From the NCBI GenBank assembly GCA_015232455.1, contig JADFZQ010000024.1:1-46089 (forward strand): DNA of 46,089 nt. Reading direction: 5' to 3'. The translations under genes and the position numbers were made by a program. The notes under the pieces are model-generated. The model was not told the origin of the DNA. It searched no databases and was given only the letters and a program-made list of their open reading frames with translations. This stretch comes from Desulfamplus sp. GTDB taxonomy: Bacteria; Desulfobacterota; Desulfobacteria; Desulfobacterales; Desulfobacteraceae. Of the stretch, positions 1 through 7,822 are shown in pieces. The first letter of the stretch is position 1, and each line of letters opens with the position of its first letter.

Positions 1-2
1 TT

Positions 3-101
3 CTGGAATACAAAGTGCGTCCTCAACCATGGGTTTTCAAGGGAAGAGGACGAAGAAGTAAAAAAACACTTGAACGCATCAAAAAATGGGCAACTTTTTA
101 A
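3..101 (+). CDS. C-terminal fragment, possibly transposase-like
   Basis: Partial gene running in from the left edge; 32 residues remain before a TAA stop at 99-101. The tail is strongly basic and ends with RRSKKTLERIKKWATF, which resembles the C-termini of some transposases, but this is an impression only. The other forward frame (1-135) also stays open for 44 codons, so the reading frame is not certain. What matters is that neither frame encodes the DppB permease expected before dppC. Confidence 0.25.
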   Translation: MEYKVRPQPWVFKGRGRRSKKTLERIKKWATF

Positions 102-179
102 ACCACGGTTGAGTGAGGTGCTACCCATAAGTTGAGGTTTTGATCTATTACCAAATACCATAAACGATCTGCTGTAATT

Positions 180-213
180 GTAGTAGGGTTTAACCATGGT
201 TAAACCCTACTAC
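180..213. repeat. GTAG-bounded perfect palindrome (34 bp)
   Basis: Perfect inverted repeat with arms GTAGTAGGGTTTAACCA and its complement, centred on CCATGG. It shares its outer GTAGGGTTTAA core with the palindrome at 16588-16615 and GTAG/CTAC ends with those at 17505-17532 and inside the 127-bp elements. It is likely an REP-type mobile palindrome rather than a terminator, because no U-tract follows. Confidence 0.75.
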
Positions 214-316
214 TTCAATAAAAAAGCTCAATTTATTCCCTCTTTGAGTATATTATATAATGTTAGAAATGATTTTATGATTTTCACTAATCTATAGTAA
301 CAAAGGAAAAGAAATT

Positions 317-1222
317 ATGGGTAATTCAACAAACGCTATTCTAATGGAAAATGAGGTATCCCCGCCCCACCCTTTAAAAGAGTTTTGGAAATATTTTAGT
401 GAAAACAAAGGGGCAGTGATAGGACTCTATTTTATTGTATGTGCAGTTCTTTGTGCAGTTTTTGCAAATTTTATTGCACCCCATAGCCCTTTTGACCAAT
501 ATCGCGATGCAATTTTACAACCTCCTTTTTGGTTAGATGGGGGAGACAGCAAATTTATACTTGGCACTGACGATGTTGGAAGAGATATTTTGTCAAGACT
601 AATATTTGGAGCAAGATTGAGCCTTCTTGTGGGTGTCATTGTAGTAACCTTATCTCTTGCTGCTGGGATTTTTCTTGGTGTTACTGCTGGATATTTCGGC
701 GGATTCTATGAGACTGTTATAATGAGGCTTATGGATATTATGCTTGCTCTGCCAAGTCTTCTGCTTGCTATGGCAATTGTGGCAATTCTTGGTCCAAGCC
801 TTCAAAATGCAATACTTGCAATTGCAGTTGTTGTGCTTCCGCACTATGTAAGACTTACCCGTGCATCAGTTATTTCAGAAAAAAATAAAGATTATGTTAC
901 AGCATCAAGGGTAAGCGGAGCTGGTCCAGTTAGAATGATGTTTGATGTTATTTTGCCAAACTGCATGGCTCCCTTAATTGTTCAGGCAACTTTGGGATTT
1001 TCTGCTGCAATTTTAGATGCTGCTGCTTTAGGATTTCTTGGAATGGGTGCCCAGCCTCCAACACCTGAATGGGGTGCAATGCTTGCAAACTCTTTGCAAT
1101 TTATCCAAAGAGCGTGGTGGGTTGTAACTTTTCCGGGTGTTGCGATTTTGTTGACCGTGCTTGCATTTAACCTTGCTGGTGATGGGTTAAGAGATGCCCT
1201 TGATCCAAAAATGAAACGCTAA
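317..1222 (+). CDS. dppC: ABC peptide/nickel transporter permease DppC/OppC
   Basis: Inner-membrane permease of a dipeptide/oligopeptide/nickel ABC importer, 301 residues, the usual length for DppC/OppC. The N-terminal cytoplasmic segment and first membrane helix (about residues 32-54) match the OppC_N region. The FILGTDDVGRDILSR motif (about residues 80-94) is characteristic, followed by the five-helix BPD_transp_1 core. The cytoplasmic EAA-type loop contains VTASRVSGAGP (about residues 194-204). AAGGAAAAG precedes the ATG at a suitable distance. dppD follows after 112 bp. The partner permease DppB is not next to it. The substrate (peptide, nickel or other) cannot be read from the permease. 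Confidence 0.92.
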   Translation: MGNSTNAILMENEVSPPHPLKEFWKYFSENKGAVIGLYFIVCAVLCAVFANFIAPHSPFDQYRDAILQPPFWLDGGDSKFILGTDDVGRDILSRLIFGARLSLLVGVIVVTLSLAAGIFLGVTAGYFGGFYETVIMRLMDIMLALPSLLLAMAIVAILGPSLQNAILAIAVVVLPHYVRLTRASVISEKNKDYVTASRVSGAGPVRMMFDVILPNCMAPLIVQATLGFSAAILDAAALGFLGMGAQPPTPEWGAMLANSLQFIQRAWWVVTFPGVAILLTVLAFNLAGDGLRDALDPKMKR

Positions 1223-1334
1223 ATTTTTTAGTCTATAGTGTTGATAAATTTCAAGTAAGTAAGGGCTGTGCCTTGGTTGTCCTACTTATAATATTAAATC
1301 TGACGTTAAAATCTTATGAAATGGCAAAGATATA

Positions 1335-2282
1335 ATGACAAAATTAGTAGAGATAAAAAAATTATCAGTTGACTTTGATGGCTTTAAAGCTGTTGATGAC
1401 GTTGATCTAACAGTTGAGGCTGGAAAAGTTGTTGGTATTGTTGGAGAATCTGGCTCTGGTAAAAGCGTAACGCAATTGGCTTTAATGGGTCTTATTCCAT
1501 ATCCGGGTATTATTGAAGCTGACACCCTTATGTTTAATGGAAACGATCTTCTTAAAATGCCAGACAAGAGACGAAGGCAGATTACAGGCAAAGAGGTCTC
1601 CATGATCTTTCAAGAGCCTATGACAAGCCTAAATCCTTGTTTTACGGTGGAATACCAGATAAGTGAGGCTCTAAAAGTTCATGAAGGTGGAACTTCAAAG
1701 CAGAGAAGAGAACGAGTTATTGAACTTTTAAAACAAGTTGGGATTCCTGTGCCTGAAGATAGGCTTAAAAGTTTTCCACACCAACTATCTGGCGGTATGT
1801 GCCAAAGAGTTATGATTGCTATGGCGATTGCCTGTAACCCAAGCCTTTTGATTGCTGATGAGCCAACTACCGCCCTTGATGTTACTATTCAGGCACAGAT
1901 TTTAGAGCTTCTTATTGATCTTCAGAAAAAAAATAACATGGCTCTGATTCTTATTACCCACGATATGGCTGTAATTGCTGAAACTGTCCAAGATGTTGTT
2001 GTAATGTATGCTGGGCAGGTTGTTGAGAAAAACAGCACTGAAAATATCTTTAAATCACCATCTCACCCTTACACCTACGCTCTTTTAAACGCCTTACCCG
2101 AAAGAAACCTTAATTCAAGAAGACTTCCAACAATTCCCGGCATTGTCCCCGGAAAGTATAATAGACCCAAAGGGTGTCTATTTCATCCACGATGCAGCTT
2201 TGTTCAAGATATTTGTAAAACCCAAACTCCTGCCTACTTCCAAAAAGATAAAGTGGCGGTGAGGTGTCATTTCCCGCTGTGA
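1335..2282 (+). CDS. dppD: ABC peptide transporter ATPase DppD/OppD
   Basis: Cytoplasmic ATPase of the same importer, 315 residues. It shows Walker A GESGSGKS (about residues 35-42), Q-loop in [15 protein letters not shown] signature LSGGM (variant of LSGGQ, typical of DppD), Walker [13 protein letters not shown] and the switch His in THDM. The C-terminus carries the oligo_HPY extension (HPYTYALL... then a Cys-rich GCLFHPRC...C...C segment) that binds an Fe-S cluster in many DppD/OppD/DppF proteins. In most operons dppF starts immediately afterwards; here it is 2.8 kb away because of inserted accessory genes. Confidence 0.93.
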   Translation: MTKLVEIKKLSVDFDGFKAVDDVDLTVEAGKVVGIVGESGSGKSVTQLALMGLIPYPGIIEADTLMFNGNDLLKMPDKRRRQITGKEVSMIFQEPMTSLNPCFTVEYQISEALKVHEGGTSKQRRERVIELLKQVGIPVPEDRLKSFPHQLSGGMCQRVMIAMAIACNPSLLIADEPTTALDVTIQAQILELLIDLQKKNNMALILITHDMAVIAETVQDVVVMYAGQVVEKNSTENIFKSPSHPYTYALLNALPERNLNSRRLPTIPGIVPGKYNRPKGCLFHPRCSFVQDICKTQTPAYFQKDKVAVRCHFPL

Positions 2283-2353
2283 TTAACGCAATAAATACAA
2301 TCTTTATCATCATAAATAAAAGACATTTATTAGCTATATAACGAAGGAGATGA

Positions 2354-2527
2354 ATGAACCGCTGGATTGAATTAAGCATAGAATACGCTAACCAAAGCTC
2401 TTATCTTGACGATTTATTTCAGGTTTATCCGACAATTCCAGAAGGAATAAGAGAGATTAATAAAGAAATCTGGAATAATGTTGAGCGTTTTTTCGATAGT
2501 AAAGATAATTATAATCTTATAAGATAA
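2354..2527 (+). pseudogene. N-terminal remnant, possibly of a restriction endonuclease
   Basis: 57 codons beginning MNRWIELSIEYANQ behind a good Shine-Dalgarno (GAAGGAGATGA). The frame meets TAA at 2525, can be read on for seven codons (FLKIDLK), then stops again at about 2549. The start resembles the N-terminus of a larger family I associate with type II restriction enzymes, recalled from memory and unverified. Given the HrgA-like gene and methyltransferase fragment downstream, it is best read as a truncated restriction-system gene. It could instead be a genuine small protein. Confidence 0.45.
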
Positions 2528-2547
2528 TTCCTAAAAATTGATCTTAA

Positions 2548-3414
2548 ATGAAACTTGTAGAAATTATTATTGATATTTTAGAACATTCAAAATTACCTTT
2601 GAAACAAGGTGAAATATTGCAGTTAGCTGAGCAACACCCTAATTACTCAGAATGTGTAGAACTTCACAGAGTTAATGTACCGCTTTCTGCTGTCGCAAGA
2701 TGTCTTACTAAATATTCAGGAGGGAGCAACCCAATATTTGGAGTTTTTTTTGAAGGAAAGCACAAACAAAGTCAAAAAAAATTCTTTCTTAGAACAAAAG
2801 ATATTCCAGAAGTAAAAATTATTCCAGAATCAAGCCTTCACCCATATTTAGTAAAATTCGCAAATAACCGTTTTAATGTCCATTGCAAAACCATAAATGC
2901 TCTCAAAGTCGCAAAAAAGAAAGATAAAATTGGAAAGTGGACAAATCCTGATATAGTAGGAATAAATCCTGTAATTTTAAATCTTAATGCTCTCTTTCAA
3001 AAAGAGGTTGAGAAACTTGGAATGTTTTCGACTAAAGTGATTCAGTTTTATAGTTTTGAATTGAAACTAAAAATAGATAAAAGCAATATAACTGAATGTT
3101 ATTTCCAGGCTGTTTCAAATTCAAGTTGGGCTAATTTAGGATATTTAGTAGTCGGAGATTTGGATACTGATTCGATTTTTCTATCAAATCTTGCAAGGCT
3201 AAATAATGGATATGGCATAGGAATTATAAAACTGAACCTTGAAAATCCTATAAAAAGTGAGATTATTGTTTCTGCAAGAGAAAAAGAAGTTGCAGATATT
3301 AATTTTATGAATTTTTTAGCGGATATTAATCAGGATTTTTATGATTTTATTGCAACAACGAGAGATATTATTAAAACAAAACAAATTGAAGAAATAAAAT
3401 TTGATACAATATGA
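2548..3414 (+). CDS. HARE-HTH + PD-(D/E)XK-like protein (HrgA/COG2958 type)
   Basis: 288 residues. Residues 1-75 look like the winged-helix HARE-HTH domain found in restriction-linked proteins. Residues about 130-250 contain NPDIVGINP followed by SFELKLKI, matching an acidic residue plus E-x-K nuclease pattern as in HrgA-like proteins that replace or accompany methyltransferases in Helicobacter R-M loci. Its stop overlaps the start of the next ORF by 4 bp (ATGA). The reading frame is intact, so it may still be made even though the neighbouring methyltransferase is broken. DNA target unknown. Confidence 0.6.
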   Translation: MKLVEIIIDILEHSKLPLKQGEILQLAEQHPNYSECVELHRVNVPLSAVARCLTKYSGGSNPIFGVFFEGKHKQSQKKFFLRTKDIPEVKIIPESSLHPYLVKFANNRFNVHCKTINALKVAKKKDKIGKWTNPDIVGINPVILNLNALFQKEVEKLGMFSTKVIQFYSFELKLKIDKSNITECYFQAVSNSSWANLGYLVVGDLDTDSIFLSNLARLNNGYGIGIIKLNLENPIKSEIIVSAREKEVADINFMNFLADINQDFYDFIATTRDIIKTKQIEEIKFDTI

Positions 3415-3689
3415 CTGATACACTATATGAACACATTGCTATCCTCGAACAAAAATTGTTAAAAGAATTTGATTACTTATTCTTAAATGAAATTAAGCAT
3501 CTTTTTCCATATAATAATGCTTATTTTATTGTCTGTTTAACAGAGGTCATCAATGACTCAATAAATAATGAAAAAAATATTCAATGTGATGCAAATACAA
3601 TAGATTTAATATCTCTTCTGAAAATCTACATTGAAAAAGCGAGTATTATTTATCATAATTCGAATATTTCGGAAATATTAAAAATTTAA
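3411..3689 (+). CDS. Small hypothetical protein in R-M remnant
   Basis: 92 residues, translationally coupled to the HrgA-like gene by an ATGA overlap. Rich in Leu, Ile and Asn, predicted mainly helical, with no recognisable motif. It lies directly before the broken methyltransferase fragment, so it may be an accessory of the same island. I do not recognise the family. Confidence 0.5.
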   Translation: MTDTLYEHIAILEQKLLKEFDYLFLNEIKHLFPYNNAYFIVCLTEVINDSINNEKNIQCDANTIDLISLLKIYIEKASIIYHNSNISEILKI

Positions 3690-3711
3690 AAATGTGCTGG
3701 TGTCCAAATGA

Positions 3712-4119
3712 ATACATTGGAGAAATGATATTAAAACTCTTGAACAGTGGGATAAAGAGGGGCTTATTGAATGGTCATCTACTGGTAATCCAAGAAAAAT
3801 AATTTTTGCAGATGAAAGAGAAGGTAAAAGAGTTCAAGATATTTGGGAATATAAAGACCCGCAATATCCTGTTTATCCTACAGAAAAAAATGCTGACTTA
3901 TTGGATTTAATTGTTCGCACATCATCTAATTCTAAAAGCATAGTTTTAGATTGTTTTTGCGGTTCTGGAACAACTCTTAAATCAGCACAAATTAATGGAC
4001 GAAATTGGATAGGTATTGATCAATCAGAACATGCCATAAAAGCGACCATTGAAAAACTTGAAGGAGTGCAAAATGACCTTTTTGTTGATAAGCCTGAATA
4101 TGAGTTTATAGAGATATAA
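3712..4119 (+). pseudogene. C-terminal fragment of a DNA N4/N6-methyltransferase
   Basis: An open frame with no valid start follows a TGA at 3709. It begins IHWRNDIKTLEQWDKEG and includes STGNPRK, DIWEYKDP, YPTEKNADLLDLIV and then the AdoMet-binding motif I LDCFCGSGTTLKSA. Motif I placed near the C-terminus after the YPTEK box is the beta-class amino-methyltransferase order, so the catalytic DPPY motif and everything N-terminal is missing. About 135 residues survive. This marks a decayed restriction-modification system lodged between dppD and dppF. Confidence 0.8.
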
Positions 4120-4120
4120 A

Positions 4121-4152
4121 AATTATTTAATGGAGTTTTTCAAAATGACCAA
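4121..4152 (+). repeat. Left direct repeat: copy of the dppF start region
   Basis: 32 bp identical at 31 positions to 5043-5074 (AATTATTTAATGGAGTTTT then T/G then CAAAATGACCAA). The right copy contains the ribosome-binding site and first codons of dppF. This left copy leads only to a short dead frame (MTNVFIKI, stop). The two copies bracket the VapBC-type cassette. Confidence 0.85.
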
Positions 4153-4228
4153 CGTTTTTATTAAAATTTAATTTATATGTAATTAGTTAGAACTTATTAG
4201 TAAATCTGCAATTAAAAAGGAAAAAAAT

Positions 4229-4555
4229 ATGCCAACTGGAATGATAGATAATGTTAGAGGAAAAATTCTACCTCCTGAATGGCTTGAACAGATTGGAGAA
4301 ACTCCTGATAAAATATTTCAGGTAATTATTAAAGTAAAACCTAATGTAGAGCAAAACAATACTTGCATAAATACTCAAAGAGACAGAACAAAAAACATTA
4401 TTCTTCCTCATATTTCAAAGGAGATAAGAAATAAGGTGCTGCAATCTCTTATGGAAGAGTCAGATAGTAACAGCGATGATCTAAGTATAGATGAGATTAA
4501 AAAATCAAGAAGCACAAAAGACCCCAATTTTTATAATTTCTTTGATTCGGAATGA
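4229..4555 (+). CDS. Probable antitoxin of the VapC partner
   Basis: 108 residues; RBS AAAAAGGAAAAAA before the ATG. It ends 9 bp before the PIN-domain gene. The first part (PTGMIDNVRGKILPPEWLEQ) looks like a short strand-rich region, and the charged C-terminal half (about residues 70-108, Ser/Asp/Lys-rich) is typical of the flexible toxin-neutralising tail of VapB-like antitoxins. I cannot assign a named DNA-binding fold, so the role is inferred from position and size. Confidence 0.55.
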   Translation: MPTGMIDNVRGKILPPEWLEQIGETPDKIFQVIIKVKPNVEQNNTCINTQRDRTKNIILPHISKEIRNKVLQSLMEESDSNSDDLSIDEIKKSRSTKDPNFYNFFDSE

Positions 4556-4564
4556 GTAATTTTT

Positions 4565-5011
4565 ATGAAAAACTGTTTACTTGATACCAATATTTGTGTG
4601 AACTATTTGAACGCGTTAAGAAAGAATATAGATAAAAGGTCAACTGAAGAGCAACGTATTTTAGAAAAAATTGAACAGATAAAAGATATAGTAAATTTAT
4701 ATCTAAGCCAAGCTGGTGTTGCAGAATTGCGGTTTGGAGCAGAAAAATCTCAAAATAGGATAGCAAATCTTAAAAGAGTCGATACACTAAAAAAGGCTTT
4801 TCCTGAGTTAAAAATAGATAACGAAGTTTGGAATGATTATGTAAGAATAAAGGTAGAATTAAGTAAAATAGGCAGGCTGATTCATGATATGGATTTACTA
4901 ATCGCAGCAACAGCAAAAAGATATGACCTTTTGCTTATTTCAAATGATAAAGACATGGACAATATAGATTTTCTGGTTGAAAACAAAATTGAAAGAGAAA
5001 ACTGGTTATAA
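4565..5011 (+). CDS. vapC: PIN-domain ribonuclease toxin (VapC-like)
   Basis: 148 residues forming a complete PIN domain. The metal-binding acidic residues are visible: D7 in LLDTNIC, a glutamate in VAELRFGAEKS, an Asp in HDMDLLIAATA, and the final acidic cluster ISNDKDMDNI. VapC toxins are Mg2+-dependent RNases, commonly cutting tRNA or rRNA, and are neutralised by the gene upstream. The pair is flanked by a 32-bp direct repeat of the dppF start, suggesting recent insertion. Confidence 0.85.
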   Translation: MKNCLLDTNICVNYLNALRKNIDKRSTEEQRILEKIEQIKDIVNLYLSQAGVAELRFGAEKSQNRIANLKRVDTLKKAFPELKIDNEVWNDYVRIKVELSKIGRLIHDMDLLIAATAKRYDLLLISNDKDMDNIDFLVENKIERENWL

Positions 5012-5042
5012 AAAAGTAAATATTTCGTAAGTTTTCATAGAG

Positions 5043-5074
5043 AATTATTTAATGGAGTTTTGCAAAATGACCAA
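5043..5074 (+). repeat. Right direct repeat containing the dppF RBS and start
   Basis: Partner of 4121-4152 (31/32 identical). It contains TGGAG followed nine bases later by the dppF ATG at 5067, so dppF retains its own translation signals after insertion of the TA cassette. Confidence 0.85.
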
Positions 5075-6047
5075 AGATAAACACCCCGTAATTACAGCGA
5101 ATGACCTTAAAAAATATTATCCTGTTAAACAAGATGGATTTTTTAAGAAAGATATAAATCTTAAAGCTCTTGATGGTGCTTCATTTTCTATAGATGCTGG
5201 TAAAACACTTGCTGTTGTGGGTGAGTCTGGCTGCGGAAAATCAACCCTTGCCCGTTTAGTAACCATGATCGAAGAACCGACTTTTGGTGAATTTACGATT
5301 TCAGGCACAAATGTTGTAAAGAGCAGCAAAAAAGAGAAAAAAACGCTTAGAAGTAAAGTTCAGATTGTATTTCAAGACCCTTATGGCTCGCTTAATCCAC
5401 GTAAAAAAGTAGGCGATATTCTTGAAGAACCACTTATTATAAACAGTGAGTTGGATAAAAATCAGAGGCGAGAGAAATCTTTGGCAATTATGGAAAAAGT
5501 AGGATTAACACAAGAGCAATACAATCGTTATCCTCACATGTTTTCAGGAGGGCAACGACAAAGAATTGCAGTTGCAAGGGCATTAATGTTAAACCCTTCT
5601 CTTGTAATTGCCGATGAACCTGTATCTGCTCTTGATGTCTCTGTTCAGGCACAGGCTTTAAATCTTCTTATGGATTTACAAGAAGAGATGAACCTTGCTT
5701 ATCTATTTATATCTCACGATTTGAGTGTTGTCCGCCTAATATCACATGAGATTATGGTTATGTATCTTGGAAGAGTTGTTGAGCAAGGAGAAAAAAATAC
5801 TATTTTTGATAACCCGCTTCACCCTTATACAATGGCACTTCTTGCCGCAACTCCAAGAGTTAATGCAGATTCAAGACAAAAAAAGATACGACTTTCAGGA
5901 GAGCTTCCATCTCCTTTAAATCCTCCGTCTGGCTGCACATTTCACCGCAGATGTGCCTATATGAGTGATATTTGTAAAAATTTAGCCCCTGAACCAAGAC
6001 AAATTGCAGGCAGAGTTGTATCTTGCCACAATGTAGATAAAATTTAA
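5067..6047 (+). CDS. dppF: ABC peptide transporter ATPase DppF/OppF
   Basis: Second ATPase of the importer, 326 residues from the ATG at 5067. This start is preferred over the ATG at 5052 because GGAG lies nine bases before it. Motifs: Walker A GESGCGKST, FQDPYGSLNPR (the DppF/OppF hallmark), signature FSGGQRQRIAVARAL, Walker B LVIADEPVSALD, H-loop SHDLSVV, then the oligo_HPY tail with Cys residues (SGCTFHRRC...DIC...SCH). It should pair with DppD; transcription may now depend on the inserted island. Confidence 0.93.
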   Translation: MTKDKHPVITANDLKKYYPVKQDGFFKKDINLKALDGASFSIDAGKTLAVVGESGCGKSTLARLVTMIEEPTFGEFTISGTNVVKSSKKEKKTLRSKVQIVFQDPYGSLNPRKKVGDILEEPLIINSELDKNQRREKSLAIMEKVGLTQEQYNRYPHMFSGGQRQRIAVARALMLNPSLVIADEPVSALDVSVQAQALNLLMDLQEEMNLAYLFISHDLSVVRLISHEIMVMYLGRVVEQGEKNTIFDNPLHPYTMALLAATPRVNADSRQKKIRLSGELPSPLNPPSGCTFHRRCAYMSDICKNLAPEPRQIAGRVVSCHNVDKI

Positions 6048-6104
6048 AAAGCTGCGTAACTGTTAATTTAACTATTTAGCAACTCGTTATGATGGGAAAT
6101 TAAA

Positions 6105-7820
6105 ATGGGAGGTAATGGTAAAACAGGTGCAGGAATTGAACTTGATTTAATTGAGCTTCCAAACCTGCCTGAACTTGATGATGAAGAACTTGTTGAAAGA
6201 GAGAGAGAAAACAACTCTAATCAGCAGAGAGGACAAGCTGTTATCAATCAAGTTCCGACCATAGTAGAGCAGGATAACTATGAACAGGTAAGACTCTCAA
6301 ACATTCTTGAAGATTTAGATAAAAAGATGAAATCAGGAAAATTTCTTCACACTTTTACAGCACAGATTGAAGAGATCAACCGAGTCATCAAAATGAAGTA
6401 CGCCTCTACAAGAGATATTGCAACAGTCATACTTAAAGATATTGCACTATCATCAAGAGTCCTCTCAATCGTAAATTCTTGTTATTATGGACAATTCAGC
6501 CAAAAAGGAATTTCAAGCATTCCAGAGGCAATGGTGATTCTTGGAACAGAGGAGGTTCAACAAACAGCAGCTACATTGCTACTTTTTGAGTTCATGCGAG
6601 ATATTTCTAAAAGTGAGATGTTAAAGGAGAAATCTCTTTCAAGTCTTATGCGTGGCATGATGGCAAAAGAGATAGCTCAAGGTGCAAAATACAAAACTCC
6701 TGACGAATTCCAGCTTGTTGCAATGCTCTATGATATAGGGGAGCAGATAATTCTTTTTTGCGATCCTGAAGCATATAAAAGGATTCGTAAAATTTCTGAG
6801 CAAAAACAACTTGATATGGAGATCGTATCTAAGAAGTTAATCGGGGCATCGTTTTCACAGATTGGCAATGGAATTGCTTCTGGATGGGGTTTTCCACAAA
6901 GTATTGTTGATTGCATCAAACCATTTAAAGAGTTTAATATTGATCCAATTGCATTAACTGGTCAGAGTCTAAAACGCCTTGTTGCCTCTTTTACAAATGA
7001 GTTAGCAAGTATTGACTGGCGTGTTAGTGAAAGCGTTCGGCAAAAAAAGGTTGAAGGGATCATAAAGCGTTATGGTCATTTTTTAAACTTAGGGTTATCT
7101 GCTGCAGATGGACTTTTGAAAAATGCTATTGAAAAAGTTGAAAAACATGCAAAAGTTCTCAAAATTTCTCTTAGAAATAGCAGGTTTGATAGAAGTGCGG
7201 TTGATCCATCAGTAGATTTACAAATTACATCTGCCGAAGAGCTTTGGAGAACATCACAAATTACTCCTAATGGTCAAGCTGATGGCGTTAGACAGATCTC
7301 TGACAATGCTATTCAATGGATAGAAAATAATATTAGAAAAATTGAAGATGCGTTAATTTCTGCATTTAAACTTAGCGAAATTCTACACCTTATCATTACC
7401 ACAATATATAAAGGGTTCTTTTTTTCAAAAATCTCAATATGTATTATGAATAAGGAGAAGGGAATTATGGCTGTAAGGTTTGTTTTGGGAGCAGATTCTG
7501 AAAGATTTAGCAAAGAGTTTAAATTTGTAGTTTCTGATAGTGATGATACATTCAATAAATCTCTTACCACAGGGCTTGATCTTGTTGTAGCTGATGTAAG
7601 TAACAGGGCGTTTAATAGCAGAATCCCAGATTGGTATATTAAAGGCGGATTTGCAAACTCATTTGCTATTTATCCAGTTGTTGTTGAACAAAAAAAAGTT
7701 GGGCTTATCTATGTTGATTGGGATAGCAACAGAACCCACCTATTTTCTGACGAGGTAAAGCAGTTGATGCAAAGACTTAAGAATCTTACGGTTACAGCTA
7801 TAAAGAAGAGTAGAACATAA
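6105..7820 (+). CDS. HDOD-domain protein with C-terminal GAF domain
   Basis: 571 residues, cytoplasmic. After an acidic N-terminal tail, residues about 80-290 form an HDOD domain: STRDIATVILKDIALSSRVLSIVNSCYYGQ, the AMVILGTEEV segment and a degenerate HD-like core (LYDIGEQIILF). HDOD proteins are regulators related to HD phosphohydrolases that usually lack the metal ligands. Residues about 395-565 look like a GAF domain ending YVDWDSN...LMQRLKNL. It converges with the MinD-fusion gene with only 2 bp between stop codons. Exact signal unknown. Confidence 0.8.
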   Translation: MGGNGKTGAGIELDLIELPNLPELDDEELVERERENNSNQQRGQAVINQVPTIVEQDNYEQVRLSNILEDLDKKMKSGKFLHTFTAQIEEINRVIKMKYASTRDIATVILKDIALSSRVLSIVNSCYYGQFSQKGISSIPEAMVILGTEEVQQTAATLLLFEFMRDISKSEMLKEKSLSSLMRGMMAKEIAQGAKYKTPDEFQLVAMLYDIGEQIILFCDPEAYKRIRKISEQKQLDMEIVSKKLIGASFSQIGNGIASGWGFPQSIVDCIKPFKEFNIDPIALTGQSLKRLVASFTNELASIDWRVSESVRQKKVEGIIKRYGHFLNLGLSAADGLLKNAIEKVEKHAKVLKISLRNSRFDRSAVDPSVDLQITSAEELWRTSQITPNGQADGVRQISDNAIQWIENNIRKIEDALISAFKLSEILHLIITTIYKGFFFSKISICIMNKEKGIMAVRFVLGADSERFSKEFKFVVSDSDDTFNKSLTTGLDLVVADVSNRAFNSRIPDWYIKGGFANSFAIYPVVVEQKKVGLIYVDWDSNRTHLFSDEVKQLMQRLKNLTVTAIKKSRT

Positions 7821-7822
7821 AG

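Larger units (their letters stand above)
1..316. other. Left-edge region before dppC
   Basis: This stretch holds the 3' end of a short open frame (3-101), a 34-bp perfect palindrome (180-213), and the leader of dppC. A TATAAT hexamer lies at 256-261 with only a poor -35 (TTATTC, 233-238), so a promoter here is possible but weak in such AT-rich DNA. No part of a dppB-type permease is visible, although that gene normally directly precedes dppC. Confidence 0.5.
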
